64,000 nt of DNA, taken from contig NZ_JARADB010000003.1 of assembly GCF_028765165.1 (NCBI RefSeq), forward strand, positions 1 to 64,000. The letters are read 5' to 3'. Positions 17,074-26,880 of the stretch are shown here, in pieces (positions within the stretch are counted from its first letter, which is position 1; each line of letters begins with the position of its first letter). This DNA is from Paenibacillus sp. MAHUQ-63 (GTDB lineage Bacteria > Bacillota > Bacilli > Paenibacillales > NBRC-103111). The position numbers and the translations under genes were made by a program. The notes beneath the pieces are model-generated. The model ran no database searches, was not told the origin of the DNA, and worked only from the letters and a program-made list of their open reading frames with translations.

Positions 17074-17129
17074 CTGCTGATCGTTTCCTTGCTTGGAAAT
17101 CTCCGATAATGCTCATAGAGCCTCATGTT

Positions 17130-18239
17130 CTACAGGAACTGAAACGGCTCCGTATTCACTTCGGACGCCAGCACCTGCGTATCCGTTTTGGCTAATTGCG
17201 CGGCCAGATAGTCCGCCACGCCGCGCTTCATAATCTTCTCGACGTTGTGACCGACGTCGATCAACGTCAGCCCCGCCGCGAGCGCATCATGCGCGGTGTG
17301 GTAGTCGATGTCGCCGGTGACGAGCACATCGGCGCCGGCGAACATGGCGTGCCGCATATAGCGGCCGCCGGAGCCCCCTAGCACGGCCACCTTCCGGATG
17401 GGCCGTGCCAAATCGCCGACGACGCGCACGGCGGGCACGTCGAACGCACGCTTCGCGAGCTCCGTCAGCTCGCGGAGCGTCATAGGCGCGGGCAGCTTGC
17501 CGGCGCGCCCGAGGCCGAACACTCTACCCTTGAGATCCATCGGGTAGAGGTCGTAGGCCACCTCCTCATACGGGTGGGCCTTCAGCATGGCCTGAACCGC
17601 CTTGCGCTGCACGCTGGCGGTTACGATCGTCTCCACGCGTACTTCCTGTACGCGTTCGAGCTTGCCCGCTTCCCCGATATACGGGTGCGTTCCTTCCTGC
17701 GGCAGGAACGTCCCCGTTCCGGGGATGTTGAAGGAGCAGTGGCTGTACTGCCCGATCCACCCCGCTCCGGCGGTGAATAGGGCATCCAGCACAGCCTGAT
17801 GATGCGTCTCGGGGACGAAGACGACGAGCTTTTGCAGCTTCTCCGTATGCACGTCCTCCAGATGCGTAAGCTCCGTCAAACCGAGCAACTCCGCCATCAT
17901 ATCGTTAATCCCGCCTTCCGCCACATCCAGATTGGTATGGGCGATATAGACGGCGATATCGTGCTTGATTAATTTCTCGTATAAGCGGCCGGCAGGCGTA
18001 TCGGTTTGGAGATGGGCTAACGGTCTGAAAATGATCGCATGATGCGCAATAATAAGATTGGCCCCCAGGCGAATCGCTTCTTCCACCACGTCATCGGTAA
18101 CGTCCAGAGCGACGAGAACCTTCGTAATCTCCTTCTGCAAAGAACCGAGCTGCAAGCCGATTTTATCATCAGGCATCGCATAATGCTTAGGCGCCAGCTG
18201 TTCGAACAGCTGAATTACGGTTTGACCTTTTGCAAACAA
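17130..18239 (-). CDS. yqfO: Nif3-like dinuclear metal center protein (YqfO)
   Basis: A 369-residue Nif3/DUF34 protein. The N-terminal half has the metal-binding LIIAHHAIIFRPL and AHTNLD motifs, and the C-terminal half has TGDIDYHTAHDA and DVGHNVEK. Between them (about residues 130-235) sits the PII/CutA-like insert found in the long form of the family (KLVVFVPETHHQAVLDAL, HPYEEVAYDLYPM). The biochemical role is unsettled despite the GTP cyclohydrolase annotations in databases. TTG at 18239 is the start, with AAAGGAGG 8 nt upstream. It overlaps the end of trmK by 25 nt. Confidence 0.92.
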   Translation of the reverse strand: MFAKGQTVIQLFEQLAPKHYAMPDDKIGLQLGSLQKEITKVLVALDVTDDVVEEAIRLGANLIIAHHAIIFRPLAHLQTDTPAGRLYEKLIKHDIAVYIAHTNLDVAEGGINDMMAELLGLTELTHLEDVHTEKLQKLVVFVPETHHQAVLDALFTAGAGWIGQYSHCSFNIPGTGTFLPQEGTHPYIGEAGKLERVQEVRVETIVTASVQRKAVQAMLKAHPYEEVAYDLYPMDLKGRVFGLGRAGKLPAPMTLRELTELAKRAFDVPAVRVVGDLARPIRKVAVLGGSGGRYMRHAMFAGADVLVTGDIDYHTAHDALAAGLTLIDVGHNVEKIMKRGVADYLAAQLAKTDTQVLASEVNTEPFQFL

Positions 18240-18982
18240 GCGAGTACCTCCTTTATTTCCCTAATTTCTCGAGCGATATTCTCCGCTTTGGCCGCGGATG
18301 CCTCCGCTGCGGAATGTTTCAGCTGGCCTTCGATCATAGCCAGTTTATTCAGCTCGCTTGCCCATTTGGCAAACCACACTTCAGGGGCTTCCGTCATGAG
18401 ATAAGGTCCCATCAGCAGCAAACGTTCTTTGCTGACATGAACGCCGCCAGGCAGCGTGCGGTCCGCATATAATTGTTCCTGCGAAGTCCCGCTGTCAGCA
18501 GAAACGCCTTTGGTCGCCGTCAAAATCTCATAGATTTTGCCATCCTCTTCCAGAATGGCTTCCGCATCCAGACGCCAGTCCTCGGCGAGCAGCCACCTGC
18601 GAACGTGATCTTCACCGACATTCGGCTGCAAAACAAGACGTTCTACGCCTTGCAGCTTCTCTTTGCCTGCTTCCAGAATGCTCGCAATCAAGCTGCCGCC
18701 CATACCGGCAATCGTGATGACATTCACTTCGCCCGGCTCGATCACCGCCAAGCCATCGCCGGATCTAACGCTAATCTTGGCTGACAATCCGCTCTCCAGT
18801 ACTTGGCGCGTCGCCGCCTCGAAGGGCCCCGGGTTCACTTCACCCGCAACTGCGAACGCAATAACACCCTGCTGCGCCAAGTAAGTCGGCAGCAAGGCAT
18901 GATCTGACCCGATGTCCGCCAATCTGGATCCAGGCGGTACCCGGTCGGCAATCATTTGCAATCTTTTCGATAATTTCACCAT
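18215..18982 (-). CDS. trmK: tRNA (adenine22-N1)-methyltransferase TrmK
   Basis: A 255-residue SAM-dependent methyltransferase. Its Rossmann motif is RLADIGSDHALLPTYLAQ, followed by AVAGEVNPGPFEAA and VITIAGMGGSLIASIL, the diagnostic motifs of TrmK/YqfN (DUF633). It methylates A22 of tRNA. It overlaps yqfO by 25 nt and follows the membrane-protein gene by 3 nt, so the three are probably cotranscribed. The sigA-trmK-yqfO order matches B. subtilis, apart from the extra membrane-protein gene. Confidence 0.93.
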   Translation of the reverse strand: MVKLSKRLQMIADRVPPGSRLADIGSDHALLPTYLAQQGVIAFAVAGEVNPGPFEAATRQVLESGLSAKISVRSGDGLAVIEPGEVNVITIAGMGGSLIASILEAGKEKLQGVERLVLQPNVGEDHVRRWLLAEDWRLDAEAILEEDGKIYEILTATKGVSADSGTSQEQLYADRTLPGGVHVSKERLLLMGPYLMTEAPEVWFAKWASELNKLAMIEGQLKHSAAEASAAKAENIAREIREIKEVLACLQKVKP

Positions 18983-18985
18983 GTG

Positions 18986-19816
18986 TTATACAACCCACTC
19001 TACCCATTTTTTTCGCAGCATGAAGAAAGCTGCACCAGCTGTAACCAATTTCCCTGTGAACGACAATTGAATGACGCGGGAACTTATCTCGACATCTGTG
19101 AGGAATGTCATCGCCTCGGGCGCGAACCACACGAGCATGCCAACGAGCAGCAGCACGCCAGCCGCCTGCTTATTCGTATGATGTGCAAGCCACGCAATCC
19201 ATATAAGCACAATACTAACCGGAATCCAGCTGATTTCAAGCGAGAACCAGCCTGGATTGTCCAGCTTCTGCAGGAGCAGCCAGCCATATGTACCGACCAG
19301 CCCCAACCAGCCGCATAACTGGAAAATGCCCATTCGCCCTGCCACACCGTTTATTAACCATACTACACTACAGAACGCCAAATAACCAATGTACGAATAA
19401 GGCGATGTCACTTCATACATATCCATGATATAGACGCCAAGCAATAACAGCGCCAATGCAGATACTCCGCACAGCATATACGAAACGACCGGCGATTTGC
19501 TATGCTGACGATATGCGAAGACATAACAAATGATGACAAAAAGCGAGGAAATTCCAATTTGCATTGGCATTCCAAAAGAGTTAAAATTAAGAGCAGATAA
19601 GGCCAGAGCGGCGATTACCGCCAAAATGACCAACCAGATTTTCCAAGAACTGTTTGCTATTGACGACGCTGATACGCCCATGATCGAAGCAGGCTTCGGC
19701 GTTGTTTCGTCCATATACAAATTCATCAAAAAGTCACAGTAATGCTCGGGAAGCAATTTGCTCCGCCGCCAATGATCGATTTCTTTTACAAGTATTTTTC
19801 GTTTTTCCGCATCCAT
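18986..19816 (-). CDS. Hypothetical polytopic membrane protein
   Basis: A 276-residue protein. I place the start at the ATG at 19816, because AGGAAGGTGAG stands 7 nt upstream; a frame open to 19873 lacks any ribosome binding site. A soluble N-terminus (about 55 residues, KRKILVKEIDHWRRSKLLP) precedes eight or so membrane segments. No family recognised. It lies between the sigA terminator and trmK, and is probably the first gene of the trmK-yqfO unit. Many Paenibacillus genomes appear to carry such a gene here; that is from memory only. Confidence 0.75.
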   Translation of the reverse strand: MDAEKRKILVKEIDHWRRSKLLPEHYCDFLMNLYMDETTPKPASIMGVSASSIANSSWKIWLVILAVIAALALSALNFNSFGMPMQIGISSLFVIICYVFAYRQHSKSPVVSYMLCGVSALALLLLGVYIMDMYEVTSPYSYIGYLAFCSVVWLINGVAGRMGIFQLCGWLGLVGTYGWLLLQKLDNPGWFSLEISWIPVSIVLIWIAWLAHHTNKQAAGVLLLVGMLVWFAPEAMTFLTDVEISSRVIQLSFTGKLVTAGAAFFMLRKKWVEWVV

Positions 19817-19889
19817 CTTAGCGCTCACCTTCCTAGCTACTATATCGGTGATTGTGTGCATTTGCTTTAGCATTACTTTTTGTACATAA

Positions 19890-19919
19890 ATAAAGACCCC
19901 GCCGAAATTGGCAGGGCCC
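19890..19919 (-). terminator. Terminator of the dnaG-sigA unit
   Basis: GGCCCTGCC/GGCGGGGTC stem (19895-19919) followed on the minus strand by TTTATTTAT. It starts 18 nt after the sigA stop. Confidence 0.8.
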
Positions 19920-19937
19920 TTCTCACAGCGTTATGTT

Positions 19938-21053
19938 TTATTCCAAGAAGTCTTTCAATCGTTTACTGCGGCTAGGATGTCTCAGCTTGCGCAAAGCTTT
20001 GGCTTCAATCTGACGGATCCGCTCGCGTGTAACGCCGAATACTTTGCCTACTTCCTCGAGGGTGCGCGTACGTCCGTCGTCCAGTCCGAAACGCAAGCGA
20101 AGCACATTCTCTTCTCTTTCTGTCAACGTATCCAATACGTCCTCCAGCTGTTCTTTGAGAAGCTCGTATGCAGCGGCATCCGCTGGGGCAAGCGCTTCTT
20201 GATCTTCGATGAAATCACCCAAATGCGAATCGTCTTCTTCTCCGATCGGTGTTTCGAGCGATACAGGCTCTTGTGCAATCTTCATAATTTCACGAACTTT
20301 ATCCGTGCTTAAATCCATTTCTTTCGCAATCTCTTCCGGTGTGGGTTCGCGCCCAAGCTCTTGGAGCAATTGACGGGAAACGCGAATCAATTTATTAATC
20401 GTCTCAACCATATGGACAGGAATACGAATCGTTCTTGCTTGGTCCGCGATCGCGCGCGTAATAGCCTGGCGAATCCACCAAGTCGCATATGTACTGAATT
20501 TGTAGCCTTTGGTATGGTCGAATTTCTCAACCGCTTTAATAAGACCCATATTTCCTTCTTGAATCAAGTCCAAGAACAGCATGCCGCGGCCTACATATCT
20601 TTTGGCAATGCTCACAACGAGCCTCAGGTTCGCTTCAGCCAGACGTCTCTTAGCCTCTTCGTCCCCATTCTCAATCCGTTTGGCCAATCCGACTTCGTCT
20701 TCCGCAGAGAGAAGCGGTACACGGCCAATTTCTTTCAAATACATCCGAACTGGATCGTTAATTTTAATCCCCGGCGGCAAAGCCAGATCATCGTCGAAGT
20801 TAAATTCATCACGATCGTTGTCATCATGATTCATGGAATCGTCATCAGACTCATTCCCTACATCAATCCCTTGTTCCGATAACAGCTCGAAAAACTCATC
20901 GATTTGCTCAGGATCCTGATCGAAGGGAGCTAATTTTTCCATAATATCCTTGTAAGTAAGTGAGGACCGCTTCTTCCCTTGCTCAATTAGCTGCTCTTTC
21001 ACTTGCTCCAAGGTTAATTCTGTCTCTAGTTCTGTACGCTGATCATTCGCCAT
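19938..21053 (-). CDS. sigA: RNA polymerase primary sigma factor SigA (RpoD)
   Basis: A 371-residue housekeeping sigma factor. Region 1.1 (about 15-65) is followed by an acidic stretch. Region 1.2/2 carries [15 protein letters not shown] and the core promoter-melting segment [18 protein letters not shown] to [20 protein letters not shown]. Region 3 is near 215-290. Region 4 ends with [20 protein letters not shown], the -35 recognition helix. Length equals the B. subtilis protein. It follows dnaG by 37 nt in the classical macromolecular synthesis operon. The upstream GGAGGGAG is a strong ribosome binding site. Confidence 0.98.
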   Translation of the reverse strand: MANDQRTELETELTLEQVKEQLIEQGKKRSSLTYKDIMEKLAPFDQDPEQIDEFFELLSEQGIDVGNESDDDSMNHDDNDRDEFNFDDDLALPPGIKINDPVRMYLKEIGRVPLLSAEDEVGLAKRIENGDEEAKRRLAEANLRLVVSIAKRYVGRGMLFLDLIQEGNMGLIKAVEKFDHTKGYKFSTYATWWIRQAITRAIADQARTIRIPVHMVETINKLIRVSRQLLQELGREPTPEEIAKEMDLSTDKVREIMKIAQEPVSLETPIGEEDDSHLGDFIEDQEALAPADAAAYELLKEQLEDVLDTLTEREENVLRLRFGLDDGRTRTLEEVGKVFGVTRERIRQIEAKALRKLRHPSRSKRLKDFLE

Positions 21054-21090
21054 AGTACGGACTCCCTCCTCCCTAGTTGTTCAGTAAAAG

Positions 21091-22938
21091 CTACGTTGAC
21101 TTCAATCTTTTTTCTAGGGCGATAATTTCAATTGCAATTTGTGCTGCCCGAAGAGGGTCTCCCGCGCGTTCGGCGCGAACCTGCTCTTCTTTCTTACGTT
21201 CTACTTCTTCTTGCATAGGAACTTTACGAATTTGGCGAATATAGTCGTCAATCACTTGTTCGTTCATTCCATGACCGGCTCCCATCATGACGATGGAGCT
21301 GGCCAAGCTCTCCAGCTGTTCGTCTTGCAGCATGGCAATGTATCGGCTTGCGTCCGGCTCAGCATTCTGAGCGTAGTAAGCATATAAATAAGCAGCTAAG
21401 ACTGCGTGAGCTTCAACGTTGAATTGATCTCCTAACTGTTCTTCCACATGTGCGCAGACATCTCGATCATGCATCATTACCGCTAAAATCAATCGTTCCG
21501 CGTTGTGATAAGCCGGCAGCAGCGATGGTGTTTTCTTCCGTGTTCGTTCCGCTGGTCTCCCATTATTCATAACATTATTCCACAGAATCGGTTTATTATC
21601 CCCATCTGTTCGGTTTTTTTCCGACTGCAGCAAGATTTCATGAAGGTCTAACTTCATGGCCTCATACGAGGAATCCGGGAATTCGGATGCCAATTGCTTC
21701 AGATAATGTTCTCGTTCCATAGGAGAATGCAGTTCACTAATCAGCTTTACAGCAGATTGCAGATAACGAAGTCGGTCACCGTCCTCATGCAGCTTAAAAT
21801 TTCTGCGGATGTACAAAAGCTTATATTTCATCGATGGTACGGCAGGTTCGATAATCTCCCGTACGAATCGGTCAAAACCATAATTTTTCACATAATCGTC
21901 AGGGTCTTTGCCTTCCGGCAGCATGGCGACGGTTACTCGGCTTCCCGTCTCTTCGAGGATCGGTATGCTTTTGTAAGCAGCCGATTGGCCTGCGTTGTCT
22001 CCGTCATAGCAAATGACGATCTGTTCGGCGTTTCGGTTCAGCAGTGCGGCATGTTCCTTGGTGAGCGCGGTTCCCATCGTAGCAACCCCGTTATGAATGC
22101 CTGCTTCCCAAGCTTTGATGACATCCACATAGCCCTCGAAGAGCACCGCCTGTTGAAGCTTCCGCATATTGGGTCTGGCGAGATGGAGGTTGTACATCGT
22201 TCTGCTTTTGTTAAACAGCATCGTTTCGGGACTGTTCAAATATTTGGGCTGCGCATCGCCCATCGATCTCCCGCCGAAGGCAATCACTTTGCCGGTTGCG
22301 TCACAAATCGGGAACATGATGCGTTCTCTGAATTTGTCCACATAACCGCCGCCTTCTTGCCTGGCTGATATTAAGCCACCCTTCTCCATTAGAGCCAAAT
22401 CGAATTCGCGTTTGGCGAGCTGCTGCACCAGCGTATCCCACATGGCGGGGGCGTAACCGATTTGGAACGTATCGATCAGTTTATCCGAAATCCCTCTGGA
22501 GGCCAGATAGCCTTTGGCCACTTTGCCTTGCTCGGTGTTGCCAAGAATATAATGATACAATTTCGCTGTAAAATCATAAGCCTTGTGCAGCGCCGCTCTC
22601 TCGAGCTGCTGTTCGCTCTGCTCTTCGGTCGCTTCTTCCCAAGTAATCGGAATATCCGCTTCCTCTGCGAGCTTCGTAACGGCTTCCGAGAAACTCAGTC
22701 CTTCGATTTCCATGACGAAACGAATTAAATTACCGCCTGCATGACAACCGAAACAACGATAAATCTGCTTCTCGGGCGTAACGGTAAACGACGGGCTTTT
22801 CTCGGAATGGAACGGGCATAGCCCCTTCATATAATGCCCTTGCTTACTTAAATGTACGTGCCTGCCAATGACATCAACGATGTCGTGGCGCTTCAGTACA
22901 GCCTCAATGACCTCTTCAGGTATGCGTCCGTACCTCAT
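21091..22938 (-). CDS. dnaG: DNA primase DnaG
   Basis: A 615-residue primase. The CHC2-type zinc finger (CPFHSEKSPSF then CFGCHAGGN) is near residues 35-65. The catalytic core is near 110-330, with TOPRIM elements VLFEGYVDVIKA and ICYDGDNAGQ. The C-terminal part should contact DnaB helicase. I start at the ATG at 22938 (MRYGRIPEEVIEAVLKR), preceded by GGGTGGATGG; a TTG six codons upstream is the alternative. It makes RNA primers for replication. It lies 37 nt before sigA and 50 nt after the YaiI-family gene. Confidence 0.97.
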   Translation of the reverse strand: MRYGRIPEEVIEAVLKRHDIVDVIGRHVHLSKQGHYMKGLCPFHSEKSPSFTVTPEKQIYRCFGCHAGGNLIRFVMEIEGLSFSEAVTKLAEEADIPITWEEATEEQSEQQLERAALHKAYDFTAKLYHYILGNTEQGKVAKGYLASRGISDKLIDTFQIGYAPAMWDTLVQQLAKREFDLALMEKGGLISARQEGGGYVDKFRERIMFPICDATGKVIAFGGRSMGDAQPKYLNSPETMLFNKSRTMYNLHLARPNMRKLQQAVLFEGYVDVIKAWEAGIHNGVATMGTALTKEHAALLNRNAEQIVICYDGDNAGQSAAYKSIPILEETGSRVTVAMLPEGKDPDDYVKNYGFDRFVREIIEPAVPSMKYKLLYIRRNFKLHEDGDRLRYLQSAVKLISELHSPMEREHYLKQLASEFPDSSYEAMKLDLHEILLQSEKNRTDGDNKPILWNNVMNNGRPAERTRKKTPSLLPAYHNAERLILAVMMHDRDVCAHVEEQLGDQFNVEAHAVLAAYLYAYYAQNAEPDASRYIAMLQDEQLESLASSIVMMGAGHGMNEQVIDDYIRQIRKVPMQEEVERKKEEQVRAERAGDPLRAAQIAIEIIALEKRLKST

Positions 22939-22988
22939 GAATCCATCCACCCACAATTCAAGTTGCTTTTCAGACTAAGTACTATTCG

Positions 22989-23468
22989 CTATTTTTTTTC
23001 GATTTCCTGCAAATATCTTAAAAGTTTTGTCAAACCATGTAGAAATTTTTGGCGGTCCTCTTCCGTGAAAGGCTTCGGGCCCTTACCATACTTCCCGGAC
23101 CTGCGCATTTTGGCAGATGTATGCCGCCGGTCCAACAAAAAATCAATCGAGCTATCCGTATATTCCTGTCCTCGATTCGTCAAACAATAGGAACCCTTGG
23201 CTAATCCTAAAGCGGCGAGACCGAAATCCTGCGTTACCAGAATATCGCCTGCTTGAATCTGATTGGCGATATAGAGGTCTACGGACTGATCGGAACGGTC
23301 CACCTGAATCACTTTGACGCCGGGTCGTTCCTGCATGCGATGATCGTAAGAAGCCACCATCACCACTTGCACGTCAAACTGCTTGCCTGCCTCTTCGATC
23401 TCCGGTTTCACGGGACAAGCGTCGGCATCGACGATAATAGTTCTCGCTCGCATACGGTTACAGTCCAC
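22989..23468 (-). CDS. YaiI/YqxD family (DUF188) protein
   Basis: A 159-residue DUF188 protein with IIVDADACPVKPEIEE at the N-terminus, VDLYIANQIQAGDILVTQDFGLAALGLAKG in the centre, and a KFLHGLTKLLRYLQE tail. The aspartates of DADACP and TQDFGLA suggest a PIN-like metal-dependent nuclease fold, but no activity is established for the family. GTG at 23468 and ATG at 23453 are both possible starts; neither has a well-spaced ribosome binding site. The position before dnaG matches yqxD in B. subtilis. Confidence 0.88.
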   Translation of the reverse strand: MDCNRMRARTIIVDADACPVKPEIEEAGKQFDVQVVMVASYDHRMQERPGVKVIQVDRSDQSVDLYIANQIQAGDILVTQDFGLAALGLAKGSYCLTNRGQEYTDSSIDFLLDRRHTSAKMRRSGKYGKGPKPFTEEDRQKFLHGLTKLLRYLQEIEKK

Positions 23469-23548
23469 GCCCTTTTTTGACGAAATCTCACCGTACTATT
23501 ATATACGATGAACTTGCAAAAAATCCTGCAAGGAATAACATAAAAACG

Positions 23549-24364
23549 TTATTGAACCCGTTCGATATGATCCATGACCAAGCTCGCCGTTTCCTCTACG
23601 GCCCGGTTTGAGACATCAAAGATCACACAACCGATTTTGCTCATGATTTTGTCAGCAAAAGCCAGTTCTATTTTAATACGTTCCACATTCGCATAGGTTG
23701 CATTTTCTGCAAGACCAAGCGTGCGGAGCCGTTCTTGACGTATGACATTCAATTTATCCGGATCAATTCTGAGGCCGATAATCTTTTCTTTAGGAACCGT
23801 ATAAATAGCCGCAGGAGGCTGCATTTCGGGTACTAACGGCACATTGGCCACTTTAAAGCGCTTGTGCGCCAGATACATCGACAGCGGCGTTTTGGATGTG
23901 CGGGATACACCCAGTAAGACGATATCCGCCTTCTGAATGCCGCTGAAATCCCGCCCGTCATCGTATTTGACGGCAAATTCGACCGCTTCGACTTTCTTGA
24001 AATAGTCCTCATCCAGCGGATGTATCATGCCCGGCTGCCGCCGCGGCTCTTGATGCAGCGCTTGACCAAGGGCGCCGACAACGGGTCCGAGCAAATCGAT
24101 ATGCGGGATACCGTGCTCCGTCGCTTTGGCGATCAGATCATCCCGCAGCTTCGGAATAACCAGTGTAAAGACGACGATGCCCCCATGAATCCGAATTGCA
24201 TTAATCACTTTATCAATGCCTTCTGTATCATGGATAAACGGCGCTCTGACAATCTCGACCGGTACCGGATGAAACTGCATGGCGGCGGCGCGCACGACAG
24301 ACTCCCCTGTCTCCCCGACAGAGTCAGAAACGACATAAACGCGTGTAGGTAGCGAATGATCCAT
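23549..24364 (-). CDS. ppsR: Pyruvate, phosphate dikinase regulatory protein (PpsR/YqfL)
   Basis: A 271-residue bifunctional regulator (DUF299) that phosphorylates and dephosphorylates a Thr of pyruvate phosphate dikinase or PEP synthase. The N-terminal YVVSDSVGETGESVVRAA and the P-loop-like GVSRTSKTPLSMYLAHKR (about residues 150-167) are diagnostic. The start is the ATG at 24364 (MDHSLPTRV): the earlier in-frame ATG at 24406 is immediately upstream of the T run of the recO terminator, so it is unlikely. In B. subtilis the gene follows ccpN and glyQS, which are absent here. Confidence 0.93.
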   Translation of the reverse strand: MDHSLPTRVYVVSDSVGETGESVVRAAAMQFHPVPVEIVRAPFIHDTEGIDKVINAIRIHGGIVVFTLVIPKLRDDLIAKATEHGIPHIDLLGPVVGALGQALHQEPRRQPGMIHPLDEDYFKKVEAVEFAVKYDDGRDFSGIQKADIVLLGVSRTSKTPLSMYLAHKRFKVANVPLVPEMQPPAAIYTVPKEKIIGLRIDPDKLNVIRQERLRTLGLAENATYANVERIKIELAFADKIMSKIGCVIFDVSNRAVEETASLVMDHIERVQ

Positions 24365-24392
24365 CTCCCATAAAGCCCCTTTCCGAAAAGCA

Positions 24393-24438
24393 TAAAAAAA
24401 ACTCACCGATATGCGGACAGCACAAAGGCGAGGTGATT
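24393..24438 (-). terminator. Terminator after recO
   Basis: TCACC/GGTGA outer stem with a GC inner pair (24403-24436), followed on the minus strand by eight T. It separates recO from ppsR and supports the downstream ppsR start. Confidence 0.6.
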
Positions 24439-24486
24439 GCCATCAAATCATATCAAACCATAATTTACATGTCAAATCAGACTTGT

Positions 24487-25236
24487 TTAAATATTGTATT
24501 TTTCCATCTGCTCGATGAAATCCCGTGATTTCCATTTGACTCCAATATGTATATCCATATAAGTTCTCATGCATGTTCGAAGCTGTGCCTTCGTTTCCTC
24601 TTTCACTTGAACGGCCCCTAATCGCCGCATATCCATGCGCGGAAACAGCTTCAGCAGCTTCAGCGTACCTTCGCCCACGGTAATAGAGGCGGGATCTTTA
24701 TGCCGGCACCTGATGCATAGCGTCCCCCCCATGCCCGGGCTAAAGTTCGTGATCCCCGACGTCTCGCCGCAGGATACGCATCCGTCCGTGACCGGCAAAT
24801 AACCGGCCAGCTCAAACATTTTCATTTCGTAGAGGTGAACGACAATTTGCATGTCCTTATCCTCTTCGATCGCCTTCAGGCCTGCTTTCAATTGCTCAAA
24901 AAGATAGGTGCTTCCTTCCTCGTCGCCCAGCATTCGGTCCGTCATCTCCGCCAAGTAGGAGGCATGTGCGGACTTATGCAAGTCTTCCCGCAGCGAATGA
25001 TGGGCTTCAATGATTTCCGCTGAATTCAAGGAACCCATCTGCCCTCTCTGTTTGAAAAAAACAAAATCGCCGTACGTAAAAAGCTGCGTAACGGCGGCAT
25101 GTCTACTCTTCACTTTCTTCGCACCCCGAGCCATGACTCCAACTTTACCCAGCTCGGGGGTGAACAGACTTATGATCTTATTCCCCTCTCCATAGTCCAT
25201 ACTACGGAGTACGATCCCCTGTACACTACGCAGCAA
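24487..25236 (-). CDS. recO: DNA repair protein RecO
   Basis: A 249-residue recombination mediator that helps load RecA on SSB-coated single-stranded DNA with RecR/RecF. The N-terminal OB fold starts QGIVLRSMDYGEGNKIISLF. A helical domain follows, and then a four-Cys zinc site, CVSCGE and CIRCRHKD (about residues 150-180). Length is usual. It follows yqzL by 44 nt, the standard era-yqzL-recO arrangement, and ends at its own terminator. Confidence 0.96.
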   Translation of the reverse strand: MLRSVQGIVLRSMDYGEGNKIISLFTPELGKVGVMARGAKKVKSRHAAVTQLFTYGDFVFFKQRGQMGSLNSAEIIEAHHSLREDLHKSAHASYLAEMTDRMLGDEEGSTYLFEQLKAGLKAIEEDKDMQIVVHLYEMKMFELAGYLPVTDGCVSCGETSGITNFSPGMGGTLCIRCRHKDPASITVGEGTLKLLKLFPRMDMRRLGAVQVKEETKAQLRTCMRTYMDIHIGVKWKSRDFIEQMEKYNI

Positions 25237-25280
25237 ATGATTTCCCCCATGTAGGCCGCTCTGAACTTACGATCTTTCTG

Positions 25281-25433
25281 TCACATGTCCAGACCTTCCA
25301 ACGGCTCATCGTTACTCTGATCCTCTTCCTGCACATCCGCATCCATGCCGGGTTGTCCGGTGACTTGCTTGTACAATAAATAGGCGTCTACATCACCGGT
25401 CTTTGAAAAATACGTCCACGAAAAGTCTTTCAT
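25281..25433 (-). CDS. yqzL: YqzL family small protein
   Basis: A 50-residue ORF with ATG at 25433, GGGGAGAG 8 nt upstream and TGA at 25281. The protein begins MKDFSWTYFSKTGDVDAYLL, the hallmark of YqzL, and ends in an acidic tail. It is somewhat longer than the usual 40-47 residues because of that tail. It lies between era and recO, exactly where yqzL sits in other Bacilli. Function unknown. Confidence 0.85.
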   Translation of the reverse strand: MKDFSWTYFSKTGDVDAYLLYKQVTGQPGMDADVQEEDQSNDEPLEGLDM

Positions 25434-25528
25434 GTTCAGCACTCTCCCCATCGAACGTGATGTTCATAGGATGTGCAGAGAAAGCTTCTCTATGCGAAAA
25501 ATAATTGGTACTGTTAGGCAATCGCCGT

Positions 25529-26428
25529 TTAATCGTGTCGGAAGCCAAGATCCTTCAGCACGCGTTCCTGGTTTCTCCAGTCCTTCTTCACCTTGACCCA
25601 CAGCTCCAAGAAAGTCTTGGAACCGAGCAGCGTCTCGATATCATGGCGCGCTTGACGGCCAATTTCTTTCAGCAGGCTGCCCTGCTTGCCGATGATGATG
25701 CCTTTCTGGGAATCGCGTTCCACGAAAATAACGGCCGAAATATGCACGACGCCGTTGGATTCCACGCGCATATCCTCGATTTGGACAGCGATCGAGTGCG
25801 GGATTTCCTCACGGGTCAAGTGCAAAATTTTCTCGCGGACAAGCTCCGCGCATACGAACTGCTCCGGATGATCGGTGATTTGATCGGCCGGGTAATACTG
25901 CGGCCCCTCCGGCAAATAGCGGATGATCTGCTCCAGCAGCGTCGTAACATTGTTCCCTTTGAGCGCGGATACGGGAACGATTTCTGCAAAATTATACAAA
26001 TCTTTGTAGGTTGTAATGATAGCGAGCAGTTCTTCCGGCTTGACAAGATCGATTTTATTCAATACCAAGATGACCGGTGTCTCCACATGCTTCAGCTGTT
26101 CGATAATGTAGCGGTCTCCGCCGCCGATGCCGTCGACGACATCTACGAGAAACAACACGGCGTCGACTTCACCCAGTGTCCCGTGGGCGACTTTGCTCAT
26201 ATAATCGCCAAGCTTGGAAGTCGGCTTATGAATACCCGGCGTATCCAGAAATACGATCTGTCCGGTGGCCGACGTATAAACGCCGTGAATTTTGTTTCTG
26301 GTTGTCTGAGGCTTGTCTGACATGATCGCGATCTTCTGTCCGATAATTTGGTTCATGAGCGTCGACTTTCCTACGTTCGGACGGCCGATGATGGCGACAA
26401 AGCCTGATTTGAATTCTTTTTTAGCCAC
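25529..26428 (-). CDS. era: Ribosome assembly GTPase Era
   Basis: A 299-residue GTPase that binds 16S rRNA near its 3' end during 30S maturation. G1 is GRPNVGKST (about 15-23), with [13 protein letters not shown] (G2), DTPGIHKP (G3), NKIDLV (G4) and SALKGNN (G5). The C-terminal KH domain has [20 protein letters not shown]. The start is a GTG at 26428 immediately after the cdd stop codon TAA, with GGAGG inside the cdd end. Translational coupling with cdd is therefore likely. Confidence 0.97.
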   Translation of the reverse strand: MAKKEFKSGFVAIIGRPNVGKSTLMNQIIGQKIAIMSDKPQTTRNKIHGVYTSATGQIVFLDTPGIHKPTSKLGDYMSKVAHGTLGEVDAVLFLVDVVDGIGGGDRYIIEQLKHVETPVILVLNKIDLVKPEELLAIITTYKDLYNFAEIVPVSALKGNNVTTLLEQIIRYLPEGPQYYPADQITDHPEQFVCAELVREKILHLTREEIPHSIAVQIEDMRVESNGVVHISAVIFVERDSQKGIIIGKQGSLLKEIGRQARHDIETLLGSKTFLELWVKVKKDWRNQERVLKDLGFRHD

Positions 26429-26848
26429 TTAGTCTGATCCTCCATTTGATTGCAAATCTTTGGTTGTGAATGCGCCTGGCAGCAGCGCGGATACCGTCGT
26501 TTGTGCGAAATCGCCCTTGAGACTGCCCAGGTAAACGGGCATATCGGGCGGACAGAGCTCGACCAGCACCTGACGGCATACGCCGCAGGGCGAAATCGGG
26601 CCATCCGTATCTCCCATTACCGCGATTGCCTGAAAGGAGCCTGCCTTGCGGCCGTCTGCGATGGCGCGGAACAGCGCCGTCCGTTCGGCGCAGTTCGTCG
26701 GACCGTAGGCCGCGTTCTCCACATTGCAGCCATAATGGACATGGCCGTCAGCATCAAGAAGCGCCGCACCTACTTTAAAGTTCGAATAAGGCGTATAGGC
26801 TCTTTTCATCGCTTCTTTGGCATGTTGAATAAGCTCCTGTGGATTCAT
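26429..26848 (-). CDS. cdd: Cytidine deaminase
   Basis: A 139-residue homotetrameric-type cytidine deaminase of pyrimidine salvage. It has PYSNFKVGAALL, the zinc/proton-shuttle motif NCAERTALF (Cys and Glu), and PCGVCRQVL (two zinc Cys). It catalyses deamination of cytidine and deoxycytidine to uridine and deoxyuridine. It abuts era directly, as in B. subtilis. GGAAGG precedes the ATG. Confidence 0.96.
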   Translation of the reverse strand: MNPQELIQHAKEAMKRAYTPYSNFKVGAALLDADGHVHYGCNVENAAYGPTNCAERTALFRAIADGRKAGSFQAIAVMGDTDGPISPCGVCRQVLVELCPPDMPVYLGSLKGDFAQTTVSALLPGAFTTKDLQSNGGSD

Positions 26849-26880
26849 GTCCGTTAACCTTCCTTTCGTATATTGTCACG

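Noticed and set aside
25505..26320. Plus-strand frame of 271 codons opposite era
   Set aside because: Era with all G motifs is on the minus strand; the plus-strand product has no family.
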